Program-made: the position numbers and the translations under genes
DNA from: an uncultured Oscillospiraceae bacterium
GTDB taxonomy: Bacteria; Bacillota; Clostridia; Oscillospirales; Oscillospiraceae
Reading direction: 5' to 3'
Assembly: GCA_934591895.1 (NCBI GenBank)
Contig: CAKTPP010000003.1
Location: 1-64,000 of the forward strand
DNA: 64,000 bases
Shown here: in pieces, positions 7,856-16,582 of the stretch
Layout of the letters: every line of letters starts with the position of its first letter
Numbering within the stretch: the first letter of the stretch is position 1
The notes under the pieces: model-generated
Told to the model about the DNA's origin: nothing
Databases searched by the model: none
What the model saw: the letters and a program-made list of their open reading frames with translations, nothing else

Positions 7856-8770
7856 TTAGCCCTTCCTGCCGCGCAGCATCGCCGCAATCGTCACGGCGCT
7901 GTAGCCGCTCTGCTGCCAGAGGTCACCGGGGACGGTGCCGCCGTTGCGCAAAATGAGCGCGATCTGGCGCCGCGCATCGCTGCGCGCGGCGCTCTGCGCC
8001 TTCTCGCGTGCGGCCTTTTCCTTGTCGGCAGCGGCCTGCTCGGCCTTTGCCTTTTTGTCGGCGTCGGCCCTGGCGCCGGCCAGATCCTTTGCCTGCTGCT
8101 GCAGCTTGCTGTCCGCGCGCGCATAGGCGGCGTCGTCCATGTCGAGCAGCGCCGCGATCTGCGCCTTGGTCACGCTGTCGCGGCTGTCGGCGGCGCCGAG
8201 CATCTGGTCGATGGCGCTCAGGCGCGTCCTGCGCTCGCCGCTGTAGCGCTCGTAGGCCAGCTGCGCCAGCTCCGGCAGCTTGCCCGCGAGCATGGCGCGG
8301 TAATAGCCGCCCGCCTGCTGCGCCGCGGCCACGGCCGCCGTCGAGGCTTGCCCGCCGGTCAGCGCGGCCGCCTTGCCGAGGGCGTTTTCCGCCGCGAGCT
8401 CCGCCTGCCGCTCGTACTGCTGCCGGTAGGCGGCGTAGAGCCTGTCCGAGGCGGGATCGTAGTCAAACTGCTCGCCGAGCAGTGCGTCGAGCATCCGGTC
8501 GATCTGTTCGCGGCGGTCTGCCGTGCCGCGCTCGGTCAGCAGCGCCTGCGCCTGACGGCGGTGCGTGTCGTCGTAGTCCGGCACATCCTCGACCGGCAGA
8601 TACGGCAGGTAGTCCTGCGTCACTGCGTACTGGGTCAGCCCCTCGCCGCGCACCTTCGCGTTGCGCTGCTGCTCATAGACGGCGGCGGCCGCGCGGTCGC
8701 CGCGCCGGACTGCCTCGTTGATGCGCGCGGTGTAGTCGATGTCCTTGTCGTATTTGTATTTTGTGGCCAT
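7856..8770 (-). CDS. Phage internal or tail-associated protein, 304 aa
   Basis: It starts MATKYKYDKDIDYTARINEA after AAAGGAGA. The protein is mostly alpha-helical and rich in alanine, glutamine and charge. Residues about 220-275 form a long lysine/alanine/glutamate coiled coil, and a compact C-terminal segment ends in RGRKG. A domain with this N-terminal pattern recurs at the end of structural modules of related Clostridia prophages, as far as I can recall. The position at the end of the tail genes and the composition fit an internal virion or ejection protein, but no enzymatic motif is visible. The next gene upstream is the tail protein, 14 bp away. Confidence 0.6.
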   Translation of the reverse strand: MATKYKYDKDIDYTARINEAVRRGDRAAAAVYEQQRNAKVRGEGLTQYAVTQDYLPYLPVEDVPDYDDTHRRQAQALLTERGTADRREQIDRMLDALLGEQFDYDPASDRLYAAYRQQYERQAELAAENALGKAAALTGGQASTAAVAAAQQAGGYYRAMLAGKLPELAQLAYERYSGERRTRLSAIDQMLGAADSRDSVTKAQIAALLDMDDAAYARADSKLQQQAKDLAGARADADKKAKAEQAAADKEKAAREKAQSAARSDARRQIALILRNGGTVPGDLWQQSGYSAVTIAAMLRGRKG

Positions 8771-8784
8771 TTGGTCTCCTTTCC

Positions 8785-10350
8785 TCAGTGCTGCGCTCCG
8801 GCGGCGGTCTCCGTGCGCGTGAGCGACCATAGCCGCCACGCCCCTGTGCCCGTCAGGCGCAGGCGAACGTGGTCGCACCGCCGCGGCAGCACCGGCAGCG
8901 TGAACGAGCGCTTCGTGCCCGCAGTGACGCTCGCAAGCGTGTGCCACACGCCGTCGGAGTCATATTGCGCCGCCGCCGTGATGCGCGTGCCCGCCTCGGC
9001 CTCCAGCCGCAGCTGCACGCGCAGCAGCCGCTTGCAGTCCGGACTTGCGCTGACAAAGTCGCCCGTTTCGAGCATGCTCTCCATCTGCGCCGTGCTGCCC
9101 GCGCCGAAGCGCCACACGCCGCGCGCATCCTGTGCATAGAGCGCGCCGCCGCACAGCGCAAAGCCGCGCGCGTCAAAATCGTCCTCGCGGCTCCACAGGC
9201 CGCTGCGCGTGTCGTATACGAACAGGTGCCGGCCGCCCTGCCCGTCCCGCGCCGAGAGATACCAGCGTGTCCCGTCCGTGCCCGCGGCGCCGTGCGTGAG
9301 CGTGCGCCCGAGCGCGTCGCCGATGCGTACCGGCCGTCCGCCCGCCGTGCGCGCCGCGCCGACGGGGGAGAGGTAGTAGAGCGTCTCCGCCGCCGTCACA
9401 AGAGAGCGGCCGGAATCCTGCTCCGCGCCGAGCGCGGCCGAGGCCACGAGCTGGAAGTTATCCGGCCGCGTTCCGTAGAGCCGCCAGAGTCCGCCGGGCT
9501 TGAGAAACACCACGCCGCTGCCTGTCGCCGCGCAGCCGGAAAAATCCCCCGGCGCTCCGGCGTCCACGCTCCACGCGGCCGTGGCGACTGCACCGTTTTC
9601 GTCCGCCTCATACCAGAACCAGCTCAGCGGATCGCCGAGCTTCGTGCACCACACGCTGTCGTGTGCGCAGGCCCAGAGCCGGTTGCCGTAGCTGCATGCG
9701 TGCTGCGCATCGGGCACGCGCCGCGTGATCGTGACACCGTTGACCGCACCCGCGCGCTCGAATGTGCCCGGATCGAAGCGCAGCCGCGCCCCGTCGATGC
9801 CGCGCAGGATGTACGTGCCGTTGTTGCGCACGTCGCCGAAGCCGCTGAGCGTCACGGCGTCGCCGGTGCGAAAGTGCGCGCCCGCGCCGTCGGCAATGAG
9901 AATGCTCGCGTGCTCGCCGTCGTCCGTGTCCGCAGCCTCAAGCGTTACGCTGCCGCTCCAGCTTGGCTCGGCGCTGCCGAATGTGCCGTCCACCGGTCGG
10001 AACCAGACCTTGTCCGGCCAGATGAGCACCGTGCCGCCGAGCGCCGCAAACACCTTCGGCGTGTCGGTGAGCGTGCAGCCGGGCACAGCCTCGCCGTTGT
10101 GGTACAGCGTTGTTCCGGCGCACCAGAGCAGCGCGCCTCCGGCTGCAAACAGGCCGTTCGGCGTGCCGCTGCACGGATAGGCGAGCGTGCGCCCGGGGCG
10201 TGTCGAGAACAGGGGACTGTCCGCTGCCGAGCCGTTGGTCATCTCGTAAATGCCGCCCTCGGGGCAGGACGGACGGTGGTCGTAGCCGCGAAAATCGGTC
10301 TGCACATGGCGGACGGCAGCCATGCGCCGCGGAAATGTGGGTAGATACAT
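8785..10350 (-). CDS. Phage tail structural protein, beta-propeller-like, 521 aa
   Basis: ATG at 10350 follows AAGGAGG; longer readings have no ribosome site and overlap the previous gene. The sequence begins MYLPTFPRRMAAVRHVQTDF and consists of repeated short beta-rich segments with W and G at the ends (for example LWRLYGT, LWACAHDSVW, GVWRFGAGS), as in a propeller. The N-terminal stretch, aspartate-rich and followed by 'E-M-T-N-G-S', resembles the tail or nozzle protein found next to lysis genes in Oscillospiraceae prophages. It is likely part of the tail tube, nozzle or hub. The exact role is inferred from position. Confidence 0.6.
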   Translation of the reverse strand: MYLPTFPRRMAAVRHVQTDFRGYDHRPSCPEGGIYEMTNGSAADSPLFSTRPGRTLAYPCSGTPNGLFAAGGALLWCAGTTLYHNGEAVPGCTLTDTPKVFAALGGTVLIWPDKVWFRPVDGTFGSAEPSWSGSVTLEAADTDDGEHASILIADGAGAHFRTGDAVTLSGFGDVRNNGTYILRGIDGARLRFDPGTFERAGAVNGVTITRRVPDAQHACSYGNRLWACAHDSVWCTKLGDPLSWFWYEADENGAVATAAWSVDAGAPGDFSGCAATGSGVVFLKPGGLWRLYGTRPDNFQLVASAALGAEQDSGRSLVTAAETLYYLSPVGAARTAGGRPVRIGDALGRTLTHGAAGTDGTRWYLSARDGQGGRHLFVYDTRSGLWSREDDFDARGFALCGGALYAQDARGVWRFGAGSTAQMESMLETGDFVSASPDCKRLLRVQLRLEAEAGTRITAAAQYDSDGVWHTLASVTAGTKRSFTLPVLPRRCDHVRLRLTGTGAWRLWSLTRTETAAGAQH

Positions 10351-10361
10351 GCCTTGCCTCC

Positions 10362-10982
10362 TTACAGGTCGAGCAGCTTGCCGTCGTGATACAGCTCGCC
10401 GCACAGGTCGATCTTTCCGGCCGAGAGCCTCAGCTCCGGCAGATCGCCCCGCGTTGCGGAGATCACCGCGCCGCTCTGGTGAAAGATGAGATATTTGCGC
10501 GCAAAGCCGTCCTCCGAGCCGATGTGCAGCGTGTCGGCCACGGTCGTGATGCCGTTGAGGTCAATCTTGTCGGCCGAGAGCGTGACGCTGCTGTCGCCGT
10601 TGTTGATGGCGGCGACGATGGCTGCAGCGTTCACGCCGTCGGCGTCGGCCACGAGCGCGATGCGCGCGCCCTGCTCGCCCACGGTCTGCTCAAGCGCGGC
10701 GACATTGCCCTCGGCCGATGTCAGGCGTGTCTGCAGGGCGTCGGCGTCGAGGCTCAGCTGCGCGATGCTGCCGTCCGCGCCGTCGATGCGCGCGCGGATC
10801 GGCGAGAGCAGCCGCGAGAGCGCCGCGGTGTTGAAGTTCTCCGTGCCGAGGTTCGACAGCGTGTACTGCAGCGCCTCCAGCAGCCGCGGCACGGTCTCCT
10901 CCAGCGCCGCGAGCCGCTGCTCAACGGTCTCCCGGCCGGTGCGCTCCGGCAGGGAAAGCTCCAGCGGGGAATAGTCCGTCAT
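10362..10982 (-). CDS. Phage tail/fibre-like protein, 206 aa
   Basis: Residues 15-130 form a coiled coil with heptad-like leucines. The C-terminal third is beta-rich, with the 'S-A-D-K-I-D-L-N-G' pattern twice (residues about 135 and 188), typical of short collar or fibre domains of Firmicutes tail proteins. Its start overlaps the holin stop by four bases (ATGA), so the two are translationally coupled. A host-contact or baseplate role is inferred. Confidence 0.6.
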   Translation of the reverse strand: MTDYSPLELSLPERTGRETVEQRLAALEETVPRLLEALQYTLSNLGTENFNTAALSRLLSPIRARIDGADGSIAQLSLDADALQTRLTSAEGNVAALEQTVGEQGARIALVADADGVNAAAIVAAINNGDSSVTLSADKIDLNGITTVADTLHIGSEDGFARKYLIFHQSGAVISATRGDLPELRLSAGKIDLCGELYHDGKLLDL

Positions 10983-11437
10983 GTGTCGTCATCCCCTCCG
11001 CCGTGCTGCGATACGTCCGCGCGCAGCACGGCGATCGCCCGCACGAGAAACTGCGGCAGCGGCGCGCCGAGCGCACCCGCGTTTTCAATCACGCTGCCGA
11101 GCTCCGTCAGCAGATACCACGCCGTCACGAGCGGACACAGCAGCACGTCATCGTGCACGCCCAGTCCCGGCACGCCGCCGAGCAGTGCCCGCAGCGCAAA
11201 GTCCAGCAGCGCCGCCACCAGCACGCCCGCCACGCTCCCCGCCTTGTGCCACAGCCCCTCGCGGGCGCAGCGGCTGCTCCATGTGCCTGCGCGCAGGGCG
11301 GCGGCGCTGCCGGTGGCGTAGTCGAGCAGCATGGTCAGAAACCAGGCGGCCGCAAGCCAGCCGGTCCAGCCCCAGAAGGCCGTCAGCGCTGCGGCGGCCG
11401 CCGAGACCGCCGCTTTGATCGTTGTGAGTCTGTCCAT
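10979..11437 (-). CDS. Phage holin, 152 aa
   Basis: It has three to four hydrophobic segments: residues about 8-36, a short one near 65-90, and 100-130. The motif TMLLDYATGSAAAL is typical of the toxin-secretion/phage-lysis holin family (phage_holin_4_1, TcdE-like), where D and G follow the second helix. Holins form the membrane lesion that lets the amidase reach the wall. It sits directly between the amidase gene and a tail gene, as in many lysis cassettes. The tail is hydrophilic and charged (GGGDDDT). Confidence 0.8.
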   Translation of the reverse strand: MDRLTTIKAAVSAAAAALTAFWGWTGWLAAAWFLTMLLDYATGSAAALRAGTWSSRCAREGLWHKAGSVAGVLVAALLDFALRALLGGVPGLGVHDDVLLCPLVTAWYLLTELGSVIENAGALGAPLPQFLVRAIAVLRADVSQHGGGDDDT

Positions 11438-12184
11438 TTACGTCTCCTTTTGTTTGTCCAGCATCCGCTGGCACACGAGCATCGTGCGGATCATGTCCAG
11501 CGACAGGTCCAGCCTGCCGTTTCCGACACCGCTGAGCACGCCCCTGTCGATCAGCCGCTGCACGTCTGCACGTGCCCACTGCGGCATCTCCGCCACGGAA
11601 TCATAGCGCGGCATATCCAACGCCTCCTCTCGCGCTCCGTTTCCCATCGCCTCCGCGACATCCGCGCGAAAGCCGTCCATCGTGTAGCCCATATCATAGG
11701 TGCGCCACAGCAGCTCCGGGTCTGCGTGGTTGCTTGCCACGCCGCGCCGGTGTCCCTCGGCGTGCCCGATGATGACGCCGTCCTGCGCCGGATCAAGGCC
11801 GTACTGCCTGCACAGCGCGGCGAACAGCTCCACGGCCGTGCGGTACGTGCCCGCGATCTGCTCTGCCGCCTCCGCGTAAGTCATGCCCTCGCTCGGCTCG
11901 GTCATTTCCACGCCGATGTGCGTCTGATTTGCCGCGCCGCCGCAGTGCCATGCGATCATCTCCCACGGCAGCGTCTGATACACCGTGCCGTCTGCCTGAA
12001 CGAACGCGTGCACGCAGACGGACGCGCCGCCCGGCTGATACTGGTTAAAGCCGCGCGCGAACACCGCCGCCGACGGCTGCGGTGTGCCGACGCTGTGCAG
12101 CATGATGCCGCGCGGCGTCAGCGGCGCACCCGCCTGATAGCATTTGTTCTTGACCGCAAATCTCTCCGTGATCTGCATCGTCAT
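11438..12184 (-). CDS. Endolysin, N-acetylmuramoyl-L-alanine amidase, 248 aa
   Basis: The Amidase_2 (PGRP-like) zinc-amidase domain covers residues 20-165. The first ligand histidine lies in IMLHSVG; VIIGHAEGHRRG and NHADP lie in the C-terminal part of the domain, where the remaining zinc ligand is expected. It cuts the bond between N-acetylmuramic acid and L-alanine in peptidoglycan. Residues about 190-245 contain 'PQWARADVQRLIDRGVLSG', an SLH-like or wall-targeting helix pair that may bind the host wall. It is followed by the holin, so the two form the lysis cassette. There is no signal peptide, so release would depend on the holin. Confidence 0.88.
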   Translation of the reverse strand: MTMQITERFAVKNKCYQAGAPLTPRGIMLHSVGTPQPSAAVFARGFNQYQPGGASVCVHAFVQADGTVYQTLPWEMIAWHCGGAANQTHIGVEMTEPSEGMTYAEAAEQIAGTYRTAVELFAALCRQYGLDPAQDGVIIGHAEGHRRGVASNHADPELLWRTYDMGYTMDGFRADVAEAMGNGAREEALDMPRYDSVAEMPQWARADVQRLIDRGVLSGVGNGRLDLSLDMIRTMLVCQRMLDKQKET

Positions 12185-12193
12185 TCCCCCTTT

Positions 12194-14065
12194 TTATTTC
12201 GGCGTCAGCGTCGCCGTGAGATTTGCCCCCGCGCCCTTGACGCAGAACTTGATATAGCGTGGGGCTTCCAGCGACGCAATGTCCAGTGTAAAGCCCTTGC
12301 GGTCTGCATCTACGGTGAACGTGCCCGGCGCGTGGGTTTCCGTTTTAATGTAGCTTGCCTGACTAAAGGTGGTGCCGCCAGTGGTGTACAACACCCACGC
12401 GCTGCTCGTGTACGGTGTGCTGTTGCCCACCACGTCTTCAGCGCCTTCCACGCGGATGACTGCGCCGTTCGGATAGGTTGTGCTGTCAATTGGAATAGCT
12501 GCTGTGTGGCCAATTGTCACATATCCCGCATCTGTCTTTTCTGCGCCGGTCGCGGTCGAAAGCCGGGTGTTGTCCGCATAGCCATAGGTCGCCAGCAGGT
12601 CGGATGTTACCGCCTTGACCGTCAGCGCATACGTTGCCGTAAAGCCGCCGTCGGCGGTTTTTACCGTGATCGTGGTGTTTCCCGGCGCGAGCGCTGTGAC
12701 AACACCGTTGACCACGCTGGCTACGGCCGGGGCGGAGCTTGCCCACGTCACCGTCTTGTTGCTTGCGTCTGCGGGCTGCACCGTCGCCGTCAGCGTCGTC
12801 TGCCCGCCGACGGTCAGCTCGCCGGAGGCTGCGTTGAGCGACACGCCCGTCACGGCCACGGTCTGGATGCCGGTGAAGATCTCACGGTCATAGCCCGCGC
12901 CGTAGCAGTAGCTGTAGAGCTTCTGCTCGCTCGGATTGATGACGTTGACGACAAAGGCCGTGTCCTCGGCGCTGTTGGCTGTCTTGTTGTAGGTGGTCGT
13001 TTCACCGAACTCGATGCCGTAGTATTCCGTGTTGCCGTTTGTGCCATATTCGTTGTTTCTTGCAAAGCACATATTCGGTGTGGCCACGCGCCAGACGTTG
13101 TACTCCGTTCCGGTGCCGCTTGCGATGGCGTTGAGCTTTGCGGCCTTGAAGCAATGCACATGGCCGTGGATGGCCGCGAGGATCGCCGCCTTGTTGCTGC
13201 CGCTGAAATTCACGGTATTGCCGCTGCTGACGGTGATGCTGCCGCCGTCCACGTAGGCTTTGACGATATTCGACAGGACACACACGCCGCCCCAGTCCAG
13301 CGGATGGTGGGACAGGATCAGCACGTTCCAGCCGGTCTTTGCGCCCACGGCCTTCAGCGTGTTCGCAAACCAGAGCTTCTGCGCGTCGGAAACGTACTCC
13401 TTTTCCGTGCCCTCGGCGGTGTTCAGGCAGATGACCCGCAGCTTCTTGCTCTCGAAGTCGCGATAGCAGTAGCCCTCGGTGGTGCTGCCCATGGCCGCGC
13501 CGGTGTTGTAAGCACCGCACAGGCCGTACAGCTCCGACGCCGGCAGCACGCTGCCATTCTGCGCCTTGCTGTACTGCAAGCTGTCGTGGTTTCCAAGGGT
13601 GCGCAGCTGCGGGATACCGGCAAACGCCTCGTCGATGTCCGCGTTGATCTCCGCGAAGTGCTGCCGCCCCTCGGCCAGCGTGGTCGTTGCGCTGCCGGCC
13701 GTGTAGTCGCCGAGATAGCACGCAAAATCGATCCCCGGCAGAATATACGCGAGCGCCTTCATCGCCATTCCGGCGTGCAGGTTTCCCGCCACGATGTCCG
13801 CGCTTGTGTCGAGCTGGTGCGCGTCCGAGGCCGCGATAAAGACGATGCTCTCGCTCGTGCGCACGGCCTGCACCTTTTTTGCCACCTCCAGCGCCGCCGT
13901 CTTGACATAGTCCGGGATGTCTGCGTGCACGACGCTGTCCCTGCTCGGTATGGCGCTGATCGCTGCTGCCATCTCACCGATCTTATATGTCGCTGTGCCG
14001 CCGTTTTTCGCGCGGATGGCGGCGGCGATGCCCTGCACGGCGGCTTCTTCGTAGAGCTTTTTCAT
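12194..14065 (-). CDS. Phage tail/fibre protein with metallophosphoesterase and Ig-like domains, 623 aa
   Basis: Residues 1-40 resemble the N-terminal attachment stretch of Firmicutes tail fibres (AAAIRAKNGGTATYKIGEMA). Residues about 72-390 form a calcineurin-like metallophosphoesterase, with IAASDAHQ, YLGDYT, LGNHDS, LSHHPLDW and IHGHVHCF supplying the metal ligands. Residues about 403-485 are a Big_2 bacterial Ig-like domain (VAVTGVSLN..., NKTVTWASSAPAVASV). The C-terminal 130 residues are beta-rich. The enzyme core may act on phosphate groups of host surface polymers during adsorption, but its substrate is unknown. ATG at 14065 overlaps the stop region of the upstream gene. Confidence 0.78.
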   Translation of the reverse strand: MKKLYEEAAVQGIAAAIRAKNGGTATYKIGEMAAAISAIPSRDSVVHADIPDYVKTAALEVAKKVQAVRTSESIVFIAASDAHQLDTSADIVAGNLHAGMAMKALAYILPGIDFACYLGDYTAGSATTTLAEGRQHFAEINADIDEAFAGIPQLRTLGNHDSLQYSKAQNGSVLPASELYGLCGAYNTGAAMGSTTEGYCYRDFESKKLRVICLNTAEGTEKEYVSDAQKLWFANTLKAVGAKTGWNVLILSHHPLDWGGVCVLSNIVKAYVDGGSITVSSGNTVNFSGSNKAAILAAIHGHVHCFKAAKLNAIASGTGTEYNVWRVATPNMCFARNNEYGTNGNTEYYGIEFGETTTYNKTANSAEDTAFVVNVINPSEQKLYSYCYGAGYDREIFTGIQTVAVTGVSLNAASGELTVGGQTTLTATVQPADASNKTVTWASSAPAVASVVNGVVTALAPGNTTITVKTADGGFTATYALTVKAVTSDLLATYGYADNTRLSTATGAEKTDAGYVTIGHTAAIPIDSTTYPNGAVIRVEGAEDVVGNSTPYTSSAWVLYTTGGTTFSQASYIKTETHAPGTFTVDADRKGFTLDIASLEAPRYIKFCVKGAGANLTATLTPK

Positions 14066-15024
14066 CAGTAGCTCACCTCGTCTCCGTCCGCGATCGTCAC
14101 GGTCTGCGCCGTGCTGCCGTCATAGGTGACGGTCGTGCTGCCGATTTGGATTGTCAGCGCCTTCGGATTCGGCAGCGCAGCGGGCGCGATGTTCTGCGTC
14201 ATCAGCTCGATTCTGACCGGGACGTCCCAGACGTTGCCGGTCGTTTTCGCCTGGAGCTTGACGACGCAGAACGTGTGCCGTTCCGAATCGGCCACAAGCG
14301 ACGAGAACGTGAGAATGCCGTTCGCCGCGCCCTGATAGAGCATCAGGAATTGCTCGCCCTGAAACGCAAGCTGCGCATAGACGCGGTGCGTCGGGTTTGC
14401 GCTGACGTAGGCGTGCAGCTCTGCCGGCGTCATGTCGGCCGTCGTGCCGGACATATCGCCGCCGACGTGGATGATGCGCGTCTGCTGCACCATGCCGTCG
14501 AGCGCCGCCTTGTCTGCCGCCGACATCAGACCGGCCGCGCTTTGCGTTGCTGCGGTCTTTTCGGCCTTGCCGTCCCACGCCGCCGCGCGCTGCGCCGTGA
14601 TGCCGTCGAGCACGTCCTTGTTCGCGTGCCGGTGGCGCATGGCGGAGTTCATGGCGATCTGGTGGCTCTGCCCCGGCGACGGGACGGCAGCGCCGTTCGT
14701 GCGCTGGTGCCACTTTGCGTATTCGTCGAGCGCGGCGTTGAACAGCGCCATGCTGTCTGCGTAGTGTGCGGTCTCGTGCGCGGCGTAGTCGCACATGGCG
14801 ATGACGTAGTACACGTACAGCCGGTCAAACGGCGCCGGCACGAGCAGCGGCGTGCCGCGCTCGGTGTCCGTGTCGTAGGTCACGCACTGCTCGGGCGCCG
14901 CGTCGAGGATGCGCATCTGGATCATGTGCTCGCACTCGCTGAGCCACTGGAGCTTGGCCGCGTCGTCCCATGCATTCGGGCAGATCGCGTCGATGCGCGT
15001 GAGCGCCTGCTGAAGCGTTGCCAT
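14065..15024 (-). CDS. Head-tail adaptor-like domain fused to a fibre-like segment, 319 aa
   Basis: Residues 1-115 contain 'PFDRLYVYYVIAMCDYAAHE' and 'NAALDEYAKWHQRT', the helical pattern found in head-tail connector or adaptor proteins of Clostridia phages. Residues about 130-175 carry 'HRHANKDVLDGIT' and 'AGLMSAADKAALDG', motifs repeated in many Firmicutes tail-fibre proteins. The remaining beta-rich C-terminus is of unknown type. The join of a connector-like and a fibre-like part in one gene is unusual. It begins only 2 bp after the preceding gene, consistent with an operon. Confidence 0.6.
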   Translation of the reverse strand: MATLQQALTRIDAICPNAWDDAAKLQWLSECEHMIQMRILDAAPEQCVTYDTDTERGTPLLVPAPFDRLYVYYVIAMCDYAAHETAHYADSMALFNAALDEYAKWHQRTNGAAVPSPGQSHQIAMNSAMRHRHANKDVLDGITAQRAAAWDGKAEKTAATQSAAGLMSAADKAALDGMVQQTRIIHVGGDMSGTTADMTPAELHAYVSANPTHRVYAQLAFQGEQFLMLYQGAANGILTFSSLVADSERHTFCVVKLQAKTTGNVWDVPVRIELMTQNIAPAALPNPKALTIQIGSTTVTYDGSTAQTVTIADGDEVSY

Positions 15025-15026
15025 GC

Positions 15027-15302
15027 TCAGAGCCCCAGCGCGCCGCTCTCGGCGGCAAAGCGGGCGGTCTCGCGCTCAATGAGCGCACCTGTGCGCGCGT
15101 CCTGCGCCTCGCCCTGCGCGAGCACGAGCGCGAAGCGGCGCGCGATCGTCACGTCCTCGCCGCGCGGAATGCGCACGGTCTCACCGTTGACGGTCACGAT
15201 CTTATCCTCCTTGTAGCTGCCGTTGTCACGAAACAGGTGCACGGTCACGGGCTCGCTCAGCCAGGCCTCAGCGGCGCGGTCGGTCATTTTTCTCGTTGCC
15301 AT
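15027..15302 (-). CDS. Phage small head protein, 91 aa, unknown
   Basis: It starts MATRKMTDRAAEAWLSEPVT. It is a short mixed alpha/beta protein with a basic N-terminus and no recognised motif. It lies directly after the capsid gene, a position usually held by a head-completion or decoration protein. It has a good ribosome site (AAGGAGGAAT) and tight spacing to its neighbours. The function is inferred from position only. Confidence 0.6.
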   Translation of the reverse strand: MATRKMTDRAAEAWLSEPVTVHLFRDNGSYKEDKIVTVNGETVRIPRGEDVTIARRFALVLAQGEAQDARTGALIERETARFAAESGALGL

Positions 15303-15365
15303 AGTGTATTCCTCCTTGTGTGCATGCGTGCCTCCCGCCGCACGGCGGGAGGCATGGTGAAAATG

Positions 15366-16580
15366 TTACTCGGTGTAGGTGCTGCAGGTCTCGATGCGGC
15401 GGATGGCGCTGTCATCGAGGCGCACGGCGACCTTCGTGGCCTTCCAGCCGACGCTTGCGCGCTGGTTGAGCGGGTCGCCCGTACCGGCGGAGCCGAGCTG
15501 CTTGACGATGTGCTCAAGCCCGCCGCCGGTGATCTCGGTCGTGCCGTAGCCGTCCGCGCCGAGCACGAGCGTGACGTACACGTCGCGGCCCTGCGCACCG
15601 GCCTCGCCGGGGTAGAGGATGGCGTTGTCCTCGACCGTGACCGGAGTGTCGACCGTCATGGAGCTCGCGGTGTTTTCTCTGACGGTCACGCAGGCGCTGC
15701 CGATGAGCACCTGACGGCCGACGAGCGCGCCGGGCCTGACCGTGCCGCCGTCGAACGCGACGGTGGTCTTGCCGTTCACCGCACCGTTTGCGAGCAGCGT
15801 GCGGCTGTCGTCGGCCAGATCCTCGGCGTGGAAGATCTTCGCCTCCGTGCTCTCGACAAAGCGGCAGCCCTCGATCTTGCCGATCTCGCCCTCGTACATA
15901 TGCTCCGTGTCCACGTACTGGTGCGGTGCGAGCCATTTCGGGTCGTTCATGAGGTCGTAGGCCACGTCAGGGTGGATGATGACCGGGAACGCGCCGTCGA
16001 TGCGGCGGCAGTTGGCGTTTTTGAGTGCGCGCACGGCGCGGCGGATGCAGTCGACGGTCAGGTAGTTGTTGTCGGCAGCACCGGCATTGCCGCCGCGCAG
16101 CAGGTAGCGGGCGGACACGGATTCGTCGGCGTACTGCACGTTGTCGCCGCCGACGAGCACCTCGCGCGTGATGGTGTCGAGCGTGCGTCCGGCCTGCGCG
16201 CCGAGCAGCTTCGTGGCCATGGTGAGGTTGTTGTCGATGGCGGTCAGAAGCAGCAGGTCGCTCATCTGGATGTAGCCGCCGTACTGGCGCACGGCCGCCT
16301 CGACGGTGCTCATGCTCAGACTCTGCCCGTCGGGGGTCACGCCCTCGGTCAGGGCGGTCAGCGCCTTGCCGAGCGGGGCGAAGCGGCGGAACTGAATCGT
16401 CTTGCCGCCGTTTGCGGGGATGGGGTGCTTCTGCGCGAACTGGTCGTGCACGAGCTCGGGCTCGGCCGCGTCGATGAGGTAGTCCGAGTAGAACGTCTTC
16501 ATCTCCTCGGTCAGGCTCTGCTGGGTGGTCACCTGCGTGTTTGCGTCAAACAGGCGCAGGTCCATGCGGATGTTTTCCAT
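15366..16580 (-). CDS. Major capsid protein, N4-gp56 type, 404 aa
   Basis: The motifs 'TEEMKTFYSDYLIDAAEPELVHDQFA', split here as TEEMKTFYSDYL and EPELVHDQFA, then 'IPANGGKTIQFRRF', 'LTALTEGVTP' and 'YGGYIQMSDLL', are typical of the N4-gp56 major capsid family. ATG at 16580 is eight bases from AAGGAG; an ATG six bases earlier overlaps the upstream stop but is too close to the ribosome site, so either start is possible. The protein forms the icosahedral shell. It is preceded by genes for a scaffold-like protein and a Prp-type protease. Confidence 0.88.
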   Translation of the reverse strand: MENIRMDLRLFDANTQVTTQQSLTEEMKTFYSDYLIDAAEPELVHDQFAQKHPIPANGGKTIQFRRFAPLGKALTALTEGVTPDGQSLSMSTVEAAVRQYGGYIQMSDLLLLTAIDNNLTMATKLLGAQAGRTLDTITREVLVGGDNVQYADESVSARYLLRGGNAGAADNNYLTVDCIRRAVRALKNANCRRIDGAFPVIIHPDVAYDLMNDPKWLAPHQYVDTEHMYEGEIGKIEGCRFVESTEAKIFHAEDLADDSRTLLANGAVNGKTTVAFDGGTVRPGALVGRQVLIGSACVTVRENTASSMTVDTPVTVEDNAILYPGEAGAQGRDVYVTLVLGADGYGTTEITGGGLEHIVKQLGSAGTGDPLNQRASVGWKATKVAVRLDDSAIRRIETCSTYTE

Positions 16581-16582
16581 AC

